A stretch of DNA of 64,000 nt. Source: JAEWSN01 sp942493335 (GTDB lineage Bacteria > Bacillota > Clostridia > DSM-8532). The notes under the pieces were generated by a model. The model ran no database searches. It saw nothing but the letters and a program-made list of their open reading frames with translations, and had not been told where the DNA came from. The DNA is taken from contig OW818693.1 of the NCBI GenBank assembly GCA_942493335.1, positions 4,340,001 through 4,404,000 of the forward strand, written 5' to 3'. A program made the translations under genes and the position numbers. Below, one piece after another: positions 44,138-53,270 of the stretch; positions within the stretch are counted from its first letter, which is position 1, and every line of letters begins with the position of its first letter.

Positions 44138-44770
44138 ATGAAGAAGTGCATGATTGGCAAGAAAGTCGGCATGACCCAGGTTTTCACCGAGAGCGGCGAG
44201 ATGATCCCGGTTTCCGTCATCGTGGCGGGCCCAATCTCCGTAGTTCAGATGAAGACCAAGGAAAACGACGGCTACGAGGCAGTGAAGTTCGGTTTCAAGG
44301 AAATACCGGACCGCAAGGCCAACAAGCCCGAGAAGGGTCAGTTCAAGAAGGCGGGCATTTCCACCCGCAAGTACCTGCGTGAGTTCAAGCTCGACAACAC
44401 CGCCGACTATGCGGTCGGACAAACGGTCAAGGTCGAGGAGATGTTCACTGCGGGTGACAAGATCGACGTATGCGGCATCACCAAAGGCAAAGGCTTTGCC
44501 GGTACCGTCAAGCGCTGGCACACACACCGCGGTCCGATGGCCCACGGTTCCGGTTACCACCGCGGACCCGGTTCCATGGGTGCCCACTCCGATCCGTCCC
44601 GTATCTACAAGGGCAAGGGCATGGCCGGTCACATGGGTGCTGAGCGGGTTACCGTCCAGAACCTCACCGTTGTCCGGGTGGATGCCGAGCGCGGTCTGCT
44701 CCTCGTAAAAGGTGCGGTTCCCGGCGCAAAGGAAGGCCTCCTTGTCATCAGGGATTCGGTCAAGGCATAA
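44138..44770 (+). CDS. rplC: 50S ribosomal protein L3
   Basis: 210 residues. It begins MKKCMIGKKVGMTQVF as in all L3, and the loop reaching the peptidyl-transferase centre (KRWHTHRGPMAHGSGYHRGPGSMG) is intact. AGGAGGG precedes ATG 44138. It is followed closely by rplD. Confidence 0.97.
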   Translation: MKKCMIGKKVGMTQVFTESGEMIPVSVIVAGPISVVQMKTKENDGYEAVKFGFKEIPDRKANKPEKGQFKKAGISTRKYLREFKLDNTADYAVGQTVKVEEMFTAGDKIDVCGITKGKGFAGTVKRWHTHRGPMAHGSGYHRGPGSMGAHSDPSRIYKGKGMAGHMGAERVTVQNLTVVRVDAERGLLLVKGAVPGAKEGLLVIRDSVKA

Positions 44771-44800
44771 CGGATTACGGATTGGAAGGAGGATTTTCGA

Positions 44801-45424
44801 ATGCCGAAGGTAGATGTTTTCAACATGAAAGGCCAGAAGGTCGGCGACATGAATCTCAACGACGAAGTATTCGGCGTTGAAGTCAATGAGATCGCCATGC
44901 ATACCGCCGTGGTCAACATTCTCGCGAATATGCGCCAGGGCAACCAGTCCACCAAGACCAAGCACGAAGTGCGCGGCGGCGGACGCAAGCCATGGCGCCA
45001 GAAGGGCACCGGCCGTGCCCGTCAGGGTTCCACCCGTTCCGCACAGTGGAAGGGCGGCGGCGTTGTACTCGGCCCGAAGCCGAGGAGCTACCGTTACTCC
45101 ATCAACAAGAAGGTAAGGCGCATTGCGCTGCAGAGCGCGCTCTCCAGCAAGGTGCTTGCCAATGAGATCATCGTGCTCGACCAGCTTGCGATGAATGACA
45201 TCAAGACGAAGGAATTCGCCACGATGCTCAAGAACCTCAACGTGAGCGGGACCGCTCTCGTCGTCCTGCCGGGCGTCGATGAAACGGTCACCAAGAGCGC
45301 CCGGAACATTCCGGATGTGAAGACCGCCTACGTCAATACCATCAATACCTACGACATCCTGAAGTATGGCAAGTTCATCATCACCAGGGATGCCGTTGAA
45401 AAAGTCGGGGAGGTGTTCGCATAA
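44801..45424 (+). CDS. rplD: 50S ribosomal protein L4
   Basis: 207 residues. The exit-tunnel loop (GGGRKPWRQKGTGRARQGSTRSAQW type, around residues 45-75) is conserved. L4 is the autoregulator of S10 operons in several bacteria and is the obvious candidate for the leader structure upstream. Its stop overlaps the rplW start by one base. Confidence 0.97.
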   Translation: MPKVDVFNMKGQKVGDMNLNDEVFGVEVNEIAMHTAVVNILANMRQGNQSTKTKHEVRGGGRKPWRQKGTGRARQGSTRSAQWKGGGVVLGPKPRSYRYSINKKVRRIALQSALSSKVLANEIIVLDQLAMNDIKTKEFATMLKNLNVSGTALVVLPGVDETVTKSARNIPDVKTAYVNTINTYDILKYGKFIITRDAVEKVGEVFA

Positions 45425-45777
45425 TGAGACACGCGGAAGACATCCTGCTCCGTCCGTATGTTACGGAGAAGAGCAACCTGGACATCGCGGAAGGCCGCTA
45501 CACCTTCATCGTCGACACGACTGCAACGAAGACCGAAATCCGTCAGGCAGTGGAAAAGCTGTTCTCGGTAAAGGTCCTTTCGGTGAACACCGTGAAATAC
45601 GACGGCAAGGAAAAGCGCCAGGGCGCCCACAGCGGCTTCACACCCGCCTACAAGAAGGCCATGGTGAAGATCTCGATGGACAGCAAGTCCGCTTCCTTCC
45701 TTGGCAAGGGCAAAAAGGAAACAACCAATGCCAGGAAGTACAAGACGTCAATCGAAGAGTTCGGCGTTTCCCAATAA
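45424..45777 (+). CDS. rplW: 50S ribosomal protein L23
   Basis: 117 residues, somewhat longer than the usual ~95. It starts MRHAEDILLRPYVTEKSN, with the family's RPYVTEKS motif. It sits at the tunnel exit and docks SRP and trigger factor. Translationally coupled to rplD (TAATG). Confidence 0.96.
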   Translation: MRHAEDILLRPYVTEKSNLDIAEGRYTFIVDTTATKTEIRQAVEKLFSVKVLSVNTVKYDGKEKRQGAHSGFTPAYKKAMVKISMDSKSASFLGKGKKETTNARKYKTSIEEFGVSQ

Positions 45778-45888
45778 GTACGCCAGACTTTCGATGGCAG
45801 ACCGTCGAAGTCCATCGGCGTCCCGGAAATATAGGCCATGCAGTCAGCCTGAGAACGGGACGGTCGATTCAGTAAAGGAGTGGAAGAA

Positions 45889-46722
45889 ATGCCTACCAAG
45901 AAGTACAAACCGACTTCTCCTGCGAGACGATACATGACTGTCTCAACCTTCGAGGAGATCACCACGAACGTGCCGGAGAAAAGCCTGCTCGCTCCTCTCT
46001 CGAAGCATGCGGGCCGTAATTCCTACGGTCGCATCACCGTTCGCCACCAAGGCGGCGGAAATCGCCAGAAGTATCGCATCATCGACTTCAAGCGCGACAA
46101 GGACGGCGTTCCTTCAAAGGTCGCCACCATCGAGTACGACCCGAACCGTTCCGCCAACATCGCGCTGCTGCAATATGCGGACGGTGAGAAGCGCTACATC
46201 CTCGCCCCGAACAACCTGAAGGTCGGCGACGCCGTCATTTCGGGCCAGGGCGCGGACATCAAGCCGGGCAACTGCATCCCGATGGAATTCATCCCGGTCG
46301 GCACCATCATCCACAACCTTGAGCTCAAGCCCGGCAAGGGCGGCCAGCTGGTCCGCGCGGCCGGCAACATGGCGCAGCTCATGGGCAAGGATGCCGGTTA
46401 CGCCCTCGTCCGTCTCCCGTCCGGTGAAATGCGCAAGATCATGTTGCGCTGCAAGGCCACCATCGGCCAGGTCGGAAACCTCGATCACGAGAACGTCAAG
46501 ATCGGCAAAGCCGGCAGAAACCGCTGGAAGGGCATCCGCCCGAGCGTCCGCGGTGTCGTCATGAACCCGAACGACCATCCTCATGGTGGTGGTGAAGGCA
46601 AGTCCCCTGTCGGTATGCCCAGTCCGGTCACCCCTTGGGGCAAGCCGACGCTGGGTTACAAGACCCGCAAGAAGAACAAGCAGAGCAACAAGTTCATCGT
46701 GAAGCGCCGTAACGACAAATAA
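45889..46722 (+). CDS. rplB: 50S ribosomal protein L2
   Basis: 277 residues. KKYKPTSPARRYMTV at the start and NPNDHPHGGGEGKSPVG near the end (with the conserved catalytic-region His) are diagnostic. ATG 45889 is preferred to GTG 45880, which lies inside the binding site AAAGGAG. The 111-bp spacer from rplW has no clear element. Confidence 0.97.
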   Translation: MPTKKYKPTSPARRYMTVSTFEEITTNVPEKSLLAPLSKHAGRNSYGRITVRHQGGGNRQKYRIIDFKRDKDGVPSKVATIEYDPNRSANIALLQYADGEKRYILAPNNLKVGDAVISGQGADIKPGNCIPMEFIPVGTIIHNLELKPGKGGQLVRAAGNMAQLMGKDAGYALVRLPSGEMRKIMLRCKATIGQVGNLDHENVKIGKAGRNRWKGIRPSVRGVVMNPNDHPHGGGEGKSPVGMPSPVTPWGKPTLGYKTRKKNKQSNKFIVKRRNDK

Positions 46723-46746
46723 GCAGCGCGAGAGGAGGTTTCCACC

Positions 46747-47028
46747 GTGAGCAGATCATTGAAAAAAGGGCCTTACGTACTCGAAGGGCTTTTGAAGAAA
46801 ATTGAAGACATGAACACCAGGAACGAGAAGAAGGTCTTCAAGACTTGGTCCCGTGCCTCCACCATCTTCCCGCAGTTTGTCGGTCACACGGTTGCCGTGC
46901 ACGACGGACGCAAACACGTTCCGGTGTACATCACCGAGGACATGGTAGGACACAAACTCGGCGAGTTCGCACCCACCCGCACCTATCGCGGGCACGGCAA
47001 GAACGAGAAGAGCACGAAGAAACGCTAA
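46747..47028 (+). CDS. rpsS: 30S ribosomal protein S19
   Basis: 93 residues starting with GTG 46747 after GAGGAGG; VSRSLKKGPYV matches the canonical MSRSLKKGP start. HDGRKHVPVYITEDMVGHKLGEFAPTR is conserved. Confidence 0.97.
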   Translation: MSRSLKKGPYVLEGLLKKIEDMNTRNEKKVFKTWSRASTIFPQFVGHTVAVHDGRKHVPVYITEDMVGHKLGEFAPTRTYRGHGKNEKSTKKR

Positions 47029-47058
47029 GGCGTTCCGGGATTGGAAGGAGGAATACTC

Positions 47059-47535
47059 TTGGGCAGGAAAGCAATGTCGAAGGATGAGCTCCTCGCGAAT
47101 AAAGCGGAGCTCCTCGAAAAATATGGCAAGGACCAACGGAAATCCAGGAAGCTCCCCATTCTTACGAAGAAGGAGAAGAAGGTCCTGGGAATCGGCAAGG
47201 ACGAGGGCCGCGCAATCGTGATGCATGCACGTGTATCCAGCCGCAAGGCGAAACTGGTGCTGGACATCATCCGCGAAAAGGGCATCGACGAGGCAACGGC
47301 CATTTTGACCTACTCGTCCCGCAACGCGTCCGAAATCCTCATCAAGCTCCTGAAGTCGGCTGAAGCCAACGCCGTCAACAACAATGGCCTGAACCGTGAC
47401 AAATTGTTCGTGGCCGAGGCGTATGCGGAACAGGGACCCACCATGAAGCGCATCATGCCCCGCGCACAAGGCCGGGCTTTCCACATCCGCAAGAGAACCA
47501 GCCATTTGACGCTGGTGCTGAAGGAAAGAGCGTAA
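47059..47535 (+). CDS. rplV: 50S ribosomal protein L22 with N-terminal extension
   Basis: 158 residues if the TTG start 47059 is used (AAGGAGG 7 nt upstream); ATG 47074 is a weaker choice. The canonical L22 core starts near residue 52 (RAIVMHARVSSRKAKLVLD) and runs through the tunnel hairpin (PRAQGRAFHIRKRTSH). The first ~50 residues form a Lys-rich, helical extension absent from standard ~110-residue L22. Confidence 0.95.
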   Translation: MGRKAMSKDELLANKAELLEKYGKDQRKSRKLPILTKKEKKVLGIGKDEGRAIVMHARVSSRKAKLVLDIIREKGIDEATAILTYSSRNASEILIKLLKSAEANAVNNNGLNRDKLFVAEAYAEQGPTMKRIMPRAQGRAFHIRKRTSHLTLVLKERA

Positions 47536-47545
47536 GGAGGAAGGT

Positions 47546-48211
47546 ATGGGCCAGAAAATCAATCCCCACGGTTTGCGAATCGGAATCATCAAGGATTGGG
47601 ATACGAAATGGTATGCCGATGCCAAGGATTTCAGCACATTCCTCGTGGAAGACGTGAAACTCCGCAAGTTTGTGAAAACGAAGCTTTTTGCAGCAGGCAT
47701 CGCCCGTATTGAAATCGAGCGCGCCGCGAACAAGATCAAGATGAACATCCACACCGCGAAGCCCGGCATCGTCATCGGTCGCCAGGGCGCAGGCATCGAG
47801 GCGCTCCGCAAGGAACTCGAAGTCATGACCGGCAAGGGCGTTCTTCTGAACATCACAGAAATCCGCCAGCCCGACCAGAACGCCCAGCTTGTGGCCGAGA
47901 ACATCGCCGCCCAGCTGGAGAAGCGCACTTCGTTCCGCCGTGCCATGAAGCAGGCGATGACCCGTGCGATGAAGTTCGGCGCGAAAGGCATCAAGACCAA
48001 GTGTTCCGGTCGTCTCGGCGGAGCTGAAATCGCCCGTGTCGAGCACTACCACGAGGGAACCATTCCGCTCCAAACCCTTCGTGCCGACATCGACTACGGT
48101 TTTGCCGAAGCAAGCACCACATACGGCAAGATCGGCGTGAAGGTCTGGATCTACAAGGGTGAGGTTCTTCCCGCGAAGAAGAGGGAATCGAGGGAAGGGG
48201 GAGACAAGTAA
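47546..48211 (+). CDS. rpsC: 30S ribosomal protein S3
   Basis: 221 residues. Starts MGQKINPHGLRIG; the KH domain (GIVIGRQGAGIEALRKEL) and the C-terminal ARVEHYHEGTIPLQTLRADI region are complete. TAAGGAGG overlaps the rplV stop and serves as binding site. Confidence 0.97.
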   Translation: MGQKINPHGLRIGIIKDWDTKWYADAKDFSTFLVEDVKLRKFVKTKLFAAGIARIEIERAANKIKMNIHTAKPGIVIGRQGAGIEALRKELEVMTGKGVLLNITEIRQPDQNAQLVAENIAAQLEKRTSFRRAMKQAMTRAMKFGAKGIKTKCSGRLGGAEIARVEHYHEGTIPLQTLRADIDYGFAEASTTYGKIGVKVWIYKGEVLPAKKRESREGGDK

Positions 48212-48212
48212 T

Positions 48213-48650
48213 ATGTTGATGCCGAAGAGGGTCAAATACAGAAGGGTTCACAGAGGCCGCATGACCGGCGTTGCCACCCGTGGCAACAAAGTGTCCCACG
48301 GCGAATACGGCCTGATGGCCACCGAACCCGCATGGATCACCAGCAACCAGATTGAATCCGCCCGTATCGCGATGACCCGTTTCATCAAGCGTGGCGGCCA
48401 GGTCTGGATCAAGATTTTCCCGGACAAGCCGGTCACGAAGAAACCCGCTGAAACCCGCATGGGTTCCGGTAAAGGTTCACCGGAATACTGGGTCGCCGTT
48501 GTGAAGCCGGGCCGCGTTCTCTTTGAAATCGCCGGCGTGACGGAAGATGTGGCGAAAGAGGCATTGCGTCTCGCCATGCATAAGCTGCCCTTGAAGTGCA
48601 AGGTCGTGGCACGTAGCGAAGAGGTGGGTGAAGAGAATGAAGTCGAATGA
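48213..48650 (+). CDS. rplP: 50S ribosomal protein L16
   Basis: 145 residues. MLMPKRVKYRRVHRGRMTG and GSGKGSPEYWVAVVKPGRVLFEI segments are diagnostic. It starts one base after the rpsC stop, and its end overlaps rpmC by 14 bp. Confidence 0.97.
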   Translation: MLMPKRVKYRRVHRGRMTGVATRGNKVSHGEYGLMATEPAWITSNQIESARIAMTRFIKRGGQVWIKIFPDKPVTKKPAETRMGSGKGSPEYWVAVVKPGRVLFEIAGVTEDVAKEALRLAMHKLPLKCKVVARSEEVGEENEVE

Positions 48651-48846
48651 ATTGAGCGCCCTGAGAGAAAAGAACCGCGACGAACTGGTCGAGGAACTTT
48701 CCGCCCTCAAGGCGGAACTGTTCAAACTCCGGTTCCAGCACGCGACGAGCCAGCTTGACAACCCGATGAAGCTCAAGGCCGTCAAGAAGGAAATCGCGGT
48801 GGTGAAAACCGTCATCCGCGAGATGGAAATCGGGATCAAGAGATGA
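48637..48846 (+). CDS. rpmC: 50S ribosomal protein L29
   Basis: 69 residues from ATG 48637 (GAGGTG 10 nt upstream). All-helical with LVEELSALKAELFKLRFQHATSQL, the typical L29 centre. Confidence 0.95.
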   Translation: MKSNELSALREKNRDELVEELSALKAELFKLRFQHATSQLDNPMKLKAVKKEIAVVKTVIREMEIGIKR

Positions 48847-48887
48847 GTGCGGCGTTGCCGCCAATACCGGAAGGAGGTTCGTTCCGC

Positions 48888-49148
48888 GTGGCTGAAGAAA
48901 GAGGAATGAGAAAAACCCGTGTGGGCCGTGTTGTCAGCGACAAGATGGACAAGACCATTGTCGTCGCCATTGAGGACAGCTACCGTCACCCGCTGTACAA
49001 GAAGATCGTCAAGCGCACCTACAAGCTGAAGGCGCATGATGAAAACAACGAGTGCACCCTTGGCGATCGCGTCGAGGTCATGGAGACCCGGCCGCTCAGC
49101 AAGGACAAGCGCTGGAGACTGGTCTCGGTCATCGAGAAGGCGAAGTAA
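48888..49148 (+). CDS. rpsQ: 30S ribosomal protein S17
   Basis: 86 residues from GTG 48888 (AAGGAGG upstream). VAEERGMRKTRVGRVVSDKMDKTIVV aligns with canonical starts, so an earlier in-frame ATG at 48843 is rejected. Confidence 0.96.
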   Translation: MAEERGMRKTRVGRVVSDKMDKTIVVAIEDSYRHPLYKKIVKRTYKLKAHDENNECTLGDRVEVMETRPLSKDKRWRLVSVIEKAK

Positions 49149-49161
49149 GGAGGCGACGAAG

Positions 49162-49530
49162 ATGGTACAGACTCAAACATATCTGAAGTCGGCCGACAAC
49201 ACGGGCGCCAAGGAATTGTTCTGCATCAAGGTGCTGGGCGGCTCCAAAAGGAAATACGCCAACATCGGCGACGTGATTGTCTGCTCGGTCAAAAATGCAA
49301 CACCCGGCGGTGTTGTTAAAAAGGGCGAAGTCGTGAAAGCGGTCATCGTGCGTTCCGTGAAGGGTCTCAAGCGCCCCGACGGCTCCACCATCCGTTTTGA
49401 CGAAAACGCTGCCGTCATCATCAAGGATGATGGCAACCCCAAGGGGACCCGTATCTTCGGGCCCGTGGCCAGGGAACTGCGCGAGAAGGATTACATGAAA
49501 ATCATTTCTCTCGCTCCCGAAGTGCTGTGA
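49162..49530 (+). CDS. rplN: 50S ribosomal protein L14
   Basis: 122 residues, exactly the usual length. MVQTQTYLKSADNTGAKELFCIKVLGG and FGPVARELREKDYMKI are diagnostic. Confidence 0.97.
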   Translation: MVQTQTYLKSADNTGAKELFCIKVLGGSKRKYANIGDVIVCSVKNATPGGVVKKGEVVKAVIVRSVKGLKRPDGSTIRFDENAAVIIKDDGNPKGTRIFGPVARELREKDYMKIISLAPEVL

Positions 49531-49546
49531 GAGGAGGCCGACGAAG

Positions 49547-49897
49547 ATGGCAAAGGTTCATGTAAAAAAAGGCGACACCGTCTATGTGCTCAACGGGAAG
49601 GACGGCGGCAAAAAAGGCAAGGTCCTTTCAGTCGTTCCCGCTTCCGATCCGTCTGACAACAAGGTCCTCGTCGAGGGCGTCAACATCGTCACCAAACATG
49701 TCAAGCCGCGTCAGGGCATGCGTCAGGGCGGACTGGTTCACCAGGAATCCCCGATCAACGCATCCAAGGTCATGCTGGTCTGCAGCAAGTGCGGCGTTCC
49801 CACGAAGGTGGGTCGCAAGATTCTTGAGTCCGGAGCGAAAGCCCGCGTCTGCAAGAAGTGCGGCGAGACCATCGACGTGGTCGGCGACAAAGAGTAA
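49547..49897 (+). CDS. rplX: 50S ribosomal protein L24
   Basis: 116 residues. KOW motif at the start (KKGDTVYVLNGKDGGKKGKVL), and a C-terminal zinc-ribbon-like pair CSKCG and CKKCGE, as in many Firmicutes L24. Confidence 0.97.
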   Translation: MAKVHVKKGDTVYVLNGKDGGKKGKVLSVVPASDPSDNKVLVEGVNIVTKHVKPRQGMRQGGLVHQESPINASKVMLVCSKCGVPTKVGRKILESGAKARVCKKCGETIDVVGDKE

Positions 49898-49917
49898 CCG
49901 GAGGAGGTTGACGGGAC

Positions 49918-50460
49918 ATGCCGAGATTATTGGACAAATACAACAAGGACGTCGCACCGGCGCTCCAGGATAAATTCAAATTCAAGAGCACCATGCAGAC
50001 GCCGAAACTCGTCAAGGTCGTCATCAACATGGGCTGCGGGGATGTCAAGGACAACCCGAAGGCCATTGAGGTTGCCGTCTCCGAGCTTGCGACCATCACA
50101 GGCCAGAAGCCGGTCATCACGAAGGCGAAGAAGTCGGTTGCCGCATTCAAGCTCCGCGAGGGCATGAACATCGGCACCAAGGTCACCCTCCGTGGCACCC
50201 GCATGTACGAGTTTGTCGACAAGCTGTTCAACATCGCCCTGCCCCGCGTCCGCGACTTTCGCGGCGTAGGCGCCGATTCCTTCGACGGACGCGGCAATTT
50301 CTCGATGGGCGTCCGCGAACAGCTGATTTTCCCGGAAATCGAGTATGACAAGGTCGACAAGGTCCGTGGCATGGATATCACGTTCGTAACCACCGCTGCC
50401 AGCGACGAAGAAGCCAAAGAACTTCTCACGCTGCTCGGCATGCCGTTCGTGAAGGGCTAA
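49918..50460 (+). CDS. rplE: 50S ribosomal protein L5
   Basis: 180 residues; binds 5S rRNA. MPRLLDKYNKDVAPALQDKF and the DVKDNPKAIE, GMDITFVTTA segments match. GGAGGAGG precedes ATG 49918. Confidence 0.97.
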   Translation: MPRLLDKYNKDVAPALQDKFKFKSTMQTPKLVKVVINMGCGDVKDNPKAIEVAVSELATITGQKPVITKAKKSVAAFKLREGMNIGTKVTLRGTRMYEFVDKLFNIALPRVRDFRGVGADSFDGRGNFSMGVREQLIFPEIEYDKVDKVRGMDITFVTTAASDEEAKELLTLLGMPFVKG

Positions 50461-50470
50461 GGAGGAAAAC

Positions 50471-50656
50471 ATGGCGAAGTTATCGATGAAATTGAAGCAA
50501 CAGAAGACGCCGAAATTCTCCACCCAGGCGTATAGCCGCTGCAAGCTCTGCGGACGGCCCCACGCCTATATGAGAAAGTTCGGCATCTGCCGTCTTTGCT
50601 TCAGAGACCTGGCCTACAAGGGACAGATTCCCGGCGTGAAGAAGGCAAGCTGGTAA
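50471..50656 (+). CDS. rpsZ: 30S ribosomal protein S14, zinc type
   Basis: 61 residues with the zinc ligands CKLC and CRLC, the short Gram-positive (type Z) form. The first eight residues (MAKLSMKL) are basic as usual. Confidence 0.96.
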   Translation: MAKLSMKLKQQKTPKFSTQAYSRCKLCGRPHAYMRKFGICRLCFRDLAYKGQIPGVKKASW

Positions 50657-50681
50657 ACAACGCGAAAGGAGGTCCGATTCC

Positions 50682-51080
50682 ATGCAAGCTACCGACGTTA
50701 TTGCAGACATGCTCACCAGAATCCGCAACGCCGCCACGTCCCGCCACGAAACCGTGGACGTGCCCGCTTCGAACCTGAAGAAGCAGATTGCGGCCATTCT
50801 GTTGGAGGAAGGCTATATCCGCGACTTCTCCGAAGTGGCGGACGACAAGCAGGGCGTGATTCGCATCACGCTCAAGTATGTCGAAAACAAGAAGAACATC
50901 ATCTCCGGCATCAAGCGCATCTCCAAACCCGGACTGCGCGTGTATGCCGGCAAAGAGGAGATGCCTCGCGTCCTCGGCGGCCTCGGCATCGCGATTGTTT
51001 CCACTTCCAAGGGAATCATGACCGACAAGCAGGCCCGTAAACTCGGCATCGGCGGCGAAGTGCTCGCCTTTGTCTGGTAA
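50682..51080 (+). CDS. rpsH: 30S ribosomal protein S8
   Basis: 132 residues. DVIADMLTRIRNA and the C-terminal STSKGIMTDKQARKLGIGGEVLAFVW are diagnostic. In E. coli S8 represses the spc operon at the rplE mRNA; no equivalent site is obvious here. Confidence 0.97.
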   Translation: MQATDVIADMLTRIRNAATSRHETVDVPASNLKKQIAAILLEEGYIRDFSEVADDKQGVIRITLKYVENKKNIISGIKRISKPGLRVYAGKEEMPRVLGGLGIAIVSTSKGIMTDKQARKLGIGGEVLAFVW

Positions 51081-51167
51081 AGAGTCACCCAACCATTCAG
51101 AAGGTAGTTCTGAAAAGGATGTGCGAAATCATGCGCGCATCCGTAATCTAAGGACTGGAGGTATCCC

Positions 51168-51716
51168 ATGTCTCGTATCGGTAGAATGCCGGTTGTCATC
51201 CCGGCGGGCGTCGAAATCAAATTCGACGGTCAGACTGTCACGGTGAAGGGCCCGAAGGGCACGCTCACCCAGACTTTCCACAAGAACATGGCTCTGGAAA
51301 TGGAAGGCAAGACCGTTTTGGTCAAGCGTCCGAATGACGAGAAGGAAAATCGTGCCCTGCATGGTCTCACCCGTGCCTTGCTCAACAACATGGTCACCGG
51401 TGTATCCGCCGGATTCGACAAGAGCCTGGACATCGTCGGTGTCGGCTACAGGGCCCAGAAGCAAGGAAAGAAGCTGGTTCTCACGCTTGGCTTCTCTCAT
51501 CCCGTCGAAATGGAAGAACCCGCAGGCATCACCTTCGACGTTCCTTCACAAGACAAAATCATTGTCCGCGGCGCGGACAAGCAGCTGGTCGGCGAGATTG
51601 CCGCCCAGATCCGCGAAAAGCGCCCGCCTGAACCGTACAAGGGCAAGGGCGTCCGCTACACCGGCGAAGTCATCATCCGCAAGGAAGGCAAGACCGGCGG
51701 CAAGGGCAAGAAGTAA
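51168..51716 (+). CDS. rplF: 50S ribosomal protein L6
   Basis: 182 residues, two L6 folds. MSRIGRMPVVIPAGVEI and the C-terminal KRPPEPYKGKGVRYTGE segment are diagnostic. A 87-bp spacer precedes it. Confidence 0.97.
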   Translation: MSRIGRMPVVIPAGVEIKFDGQTVTVKGPKGTLTQTFHKNMALEMEGKTVLVKRPNDEKENRALHGLTRALLNNMVTGVSAGFDKSLDIVGVGYRAQKQGKKLVLTLGFSHPVEMEEPAGITFDVPSQDKIIVRGADKQLVGEIAAQIREKRPPEPYKGKGVRYTGEVIIRKEGKTGGKGKK

Positions 51717-51734
51717 GGAAGGGAGCACGAAGCG

Positions 51735-52100
51735 ATGATTAAACTTGTTGACAGAAGCAAGGTCCGGCTTCGCAAACATGTCCGGGTTCGCAAGAAGATT
51801 TCCGGCACGTCTGCAAAACCGCGTCTGGCGGTTTTCAGGAGCGCGAGGCACATATACGCCCAGATTATCGATGATGTGGCAGGCAGCACACTCGTGTCCG
51901 CCTCCACGCTCGATGAGGCCCTCAAGGGTCAGGGCTACACCGGCAACAAGTCCGCAGCCAAGACTGTGGGAAAACTGGTTGCTGAAAAGGCACTCGAAAA
52001 AGGTATCAAGCAGGTCGTGTTCGACCGCGGCGGCTACATTTATCACGGCAGGGTGAAGGAACTCGCGGACGGCGCACGTGAAGCCGGCCTTGAGTTTTAA
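51735..52100 (+). CDS. rplR: 50S ribosomal protein L18
   Basis: 121 residues; 5S rRNA binder. ISGTSAKPRLAVFRSARHIYAQIIDD and FDRGGYIYHGRVKELADGAREAGLEF are diagnostic. Confidence 0.97.
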   Translation: MIKLVDRSKVRLRKHVRVRKKISGTSAKPRLAVFRSARHIYAQIIDDVAGSTLVSASTLDEALKGQGYTGNKSAAKTVGKLVAEKALEKGIKQVVFDRGGYIYHGRVKELADGAREAGLEF

Positions 52101-52124
52101 GCCGCAGCAAAGGAGGGGAACAAC

Positions 52125-52625
52125 TTGCAGAAAATTGATGCCAGCGTACTTGATCTGAAGGAAAAGGTCGTCAATATCGGCCGCGTGACCAAGGTTGTCA
52201 AGGGCGGTCGTAACTTCCGCTTTGCAGCCCTCGTCGTCATCGGCGACGAAAACGGCCATGTCGGCGTAGGTTCCGGCAAAGCTGCCGAAATCCCGAATGC
52301 CATCCGCAAGGGCATTGAAGACGCGAAGAAGAACCTCATCAAAGTGCCTACGACCGGCACGACGATCCCCCACGAGAGCATCGGCATCTTCGGAGCCGGT
52401 CAGGTCCTGCTTCGTCCGGCGCCGGAAGGCACCGGCGTCATCGCAGGCGGTCCGGTCCGTGCGGTTCTCGAACTCGCGGGTATTCATGACATCACCACCA
52501 AGTCGATCGGATCCAACAATCCGACGAACATGGTGCGCGCAACCATCGAAGGACTTGCCCAGCTCCGTACGGTCGAAGAGATCGCCAAGCTGCGCGGCAA
52601 GACCGTCGAACAGATTCTGGACTGA
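52125..52625 (+). CDS. rpsE: 30S ribosomal protein S5
   Basis: 166 residues from TTG 52125, placed by AGGAGGGG just upstream; no ATG is in frame before the core. RVTKVVKGGRNFRFAALVVIGD and the VPTTGTTIPH loop are intact. Confidence 0.96.
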   Translation: MQKIDASVLDLKEKVVNIGRVTKVVKGGRNFRFAALVVIGDENGHVGVGSGKAAEIPNAIRKGIEDAKKNLIKVPTTGTTIPHESIGIFGAGQVLLRPAPEGTGVIAGGPVRAVLELAGIHDITTKSIGSNNPTNMVRATIEGLAQLRTVEEIAKLRGKTVEQILD

Positions 52626-52634
52626 GGAGGCAAC

Positions 52635-52814
52635 ATGGGCACGTTGAAGATCAAATTGGTCAGGAGCACCATTAAGGCGCTTGAAAAACAAAAGGCTACG
52701 GTTGCCGCACTCGGACTGCACAAGATCGGCCATGTGGTCGAACAGCAGGACAATGCCCAGATCCGCGGCATGCTTGACAAGGTCGCGCATCTTGTCAGCG
52801 TCGAAGAAAACTAA
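52635..52814 (+). CDS. rpmD: 50S ribosomal protein L30
   Basis: 59 residues: MGTLKIKLVRSTIKALEKQ followed by LGLHKIGHVVEQQDN, the short bacterial L30. TGAGGAGG overlaps the rpsE stop codon. It is easy to overlook because of its length but its place between rpsE and rplO is canonical. Confidence 0.95.
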   Translation: MGTLKIKLVRSTIKALEKQKATVAALGLHKIGHVVEQQDNAQIRGMLDKVAHLVSVEEN

Positions 52815-52828
52815 GGGAGGTGTACCCA

Positions 52829-53269
52829 ATGAATCTGTTTGAATTGCAGCCGGGCGCACCCCGCCAGGCATCGAAGCGCAAGGGCCGCGGACATGGTACC
52901 GGAAACGGCAAAACCGCCGGCAAGGGCCACAAGGGTCAGAACGCCCGTGCAGGCGGCGGCGTACGCCCCGGTTTCGAAGGCGGTCAGATGCCTTTGTACC
53001 GTCGTATTCCGAAGCGTGGCTTCAACAACTACGAATTCGCCAAGGTCTTCGCCGAAGTGAAGCTTTCCGATCTCGAGCGTTTCGAGAACGGGACCGAAGT
53101 GACAGCCGAACTGCTCAAGGCGGAAGGCATCATCAAGAAGCTTCTCGATGGCATTGTTGTACTCGGAAATGGTACACTTACGAAGAAGCTGACCGTCAAG
53201 GCCGCGCGGTTCACCGCGTCCGCCTCCGGGAAGATTGAAGCCGCAGGAGGAAAGGCAGAGGTGGTTTGA
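52829..53269 (+). CDS. rplO: 50S ribosomal protein L15
   Basis: 146 residues. MNLFELQPGAPRQASKRKGRG and the Gly-rich GNGKTAGKGHKGQNARAGGG segment are diagnostic. ATG 52829 is chosen over GTG 52820, which lies in the binding site GGGAGGTG. Confidence 0.97.
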   Translation: MNLFELQPGAPRQASKRKGRGHGTGNGKTAGKGHKGQNARAGGGVRPGFEGGQMPLYRRIPKRGFNNYEFAKVFAEVKLSDLERFENGTEVTAELLKAEGIIKKLLDGIVVLGNGTLTKKLTVKAARFTASASGKIEAAGGKAEVV

Positions 53270-53270
53270 C

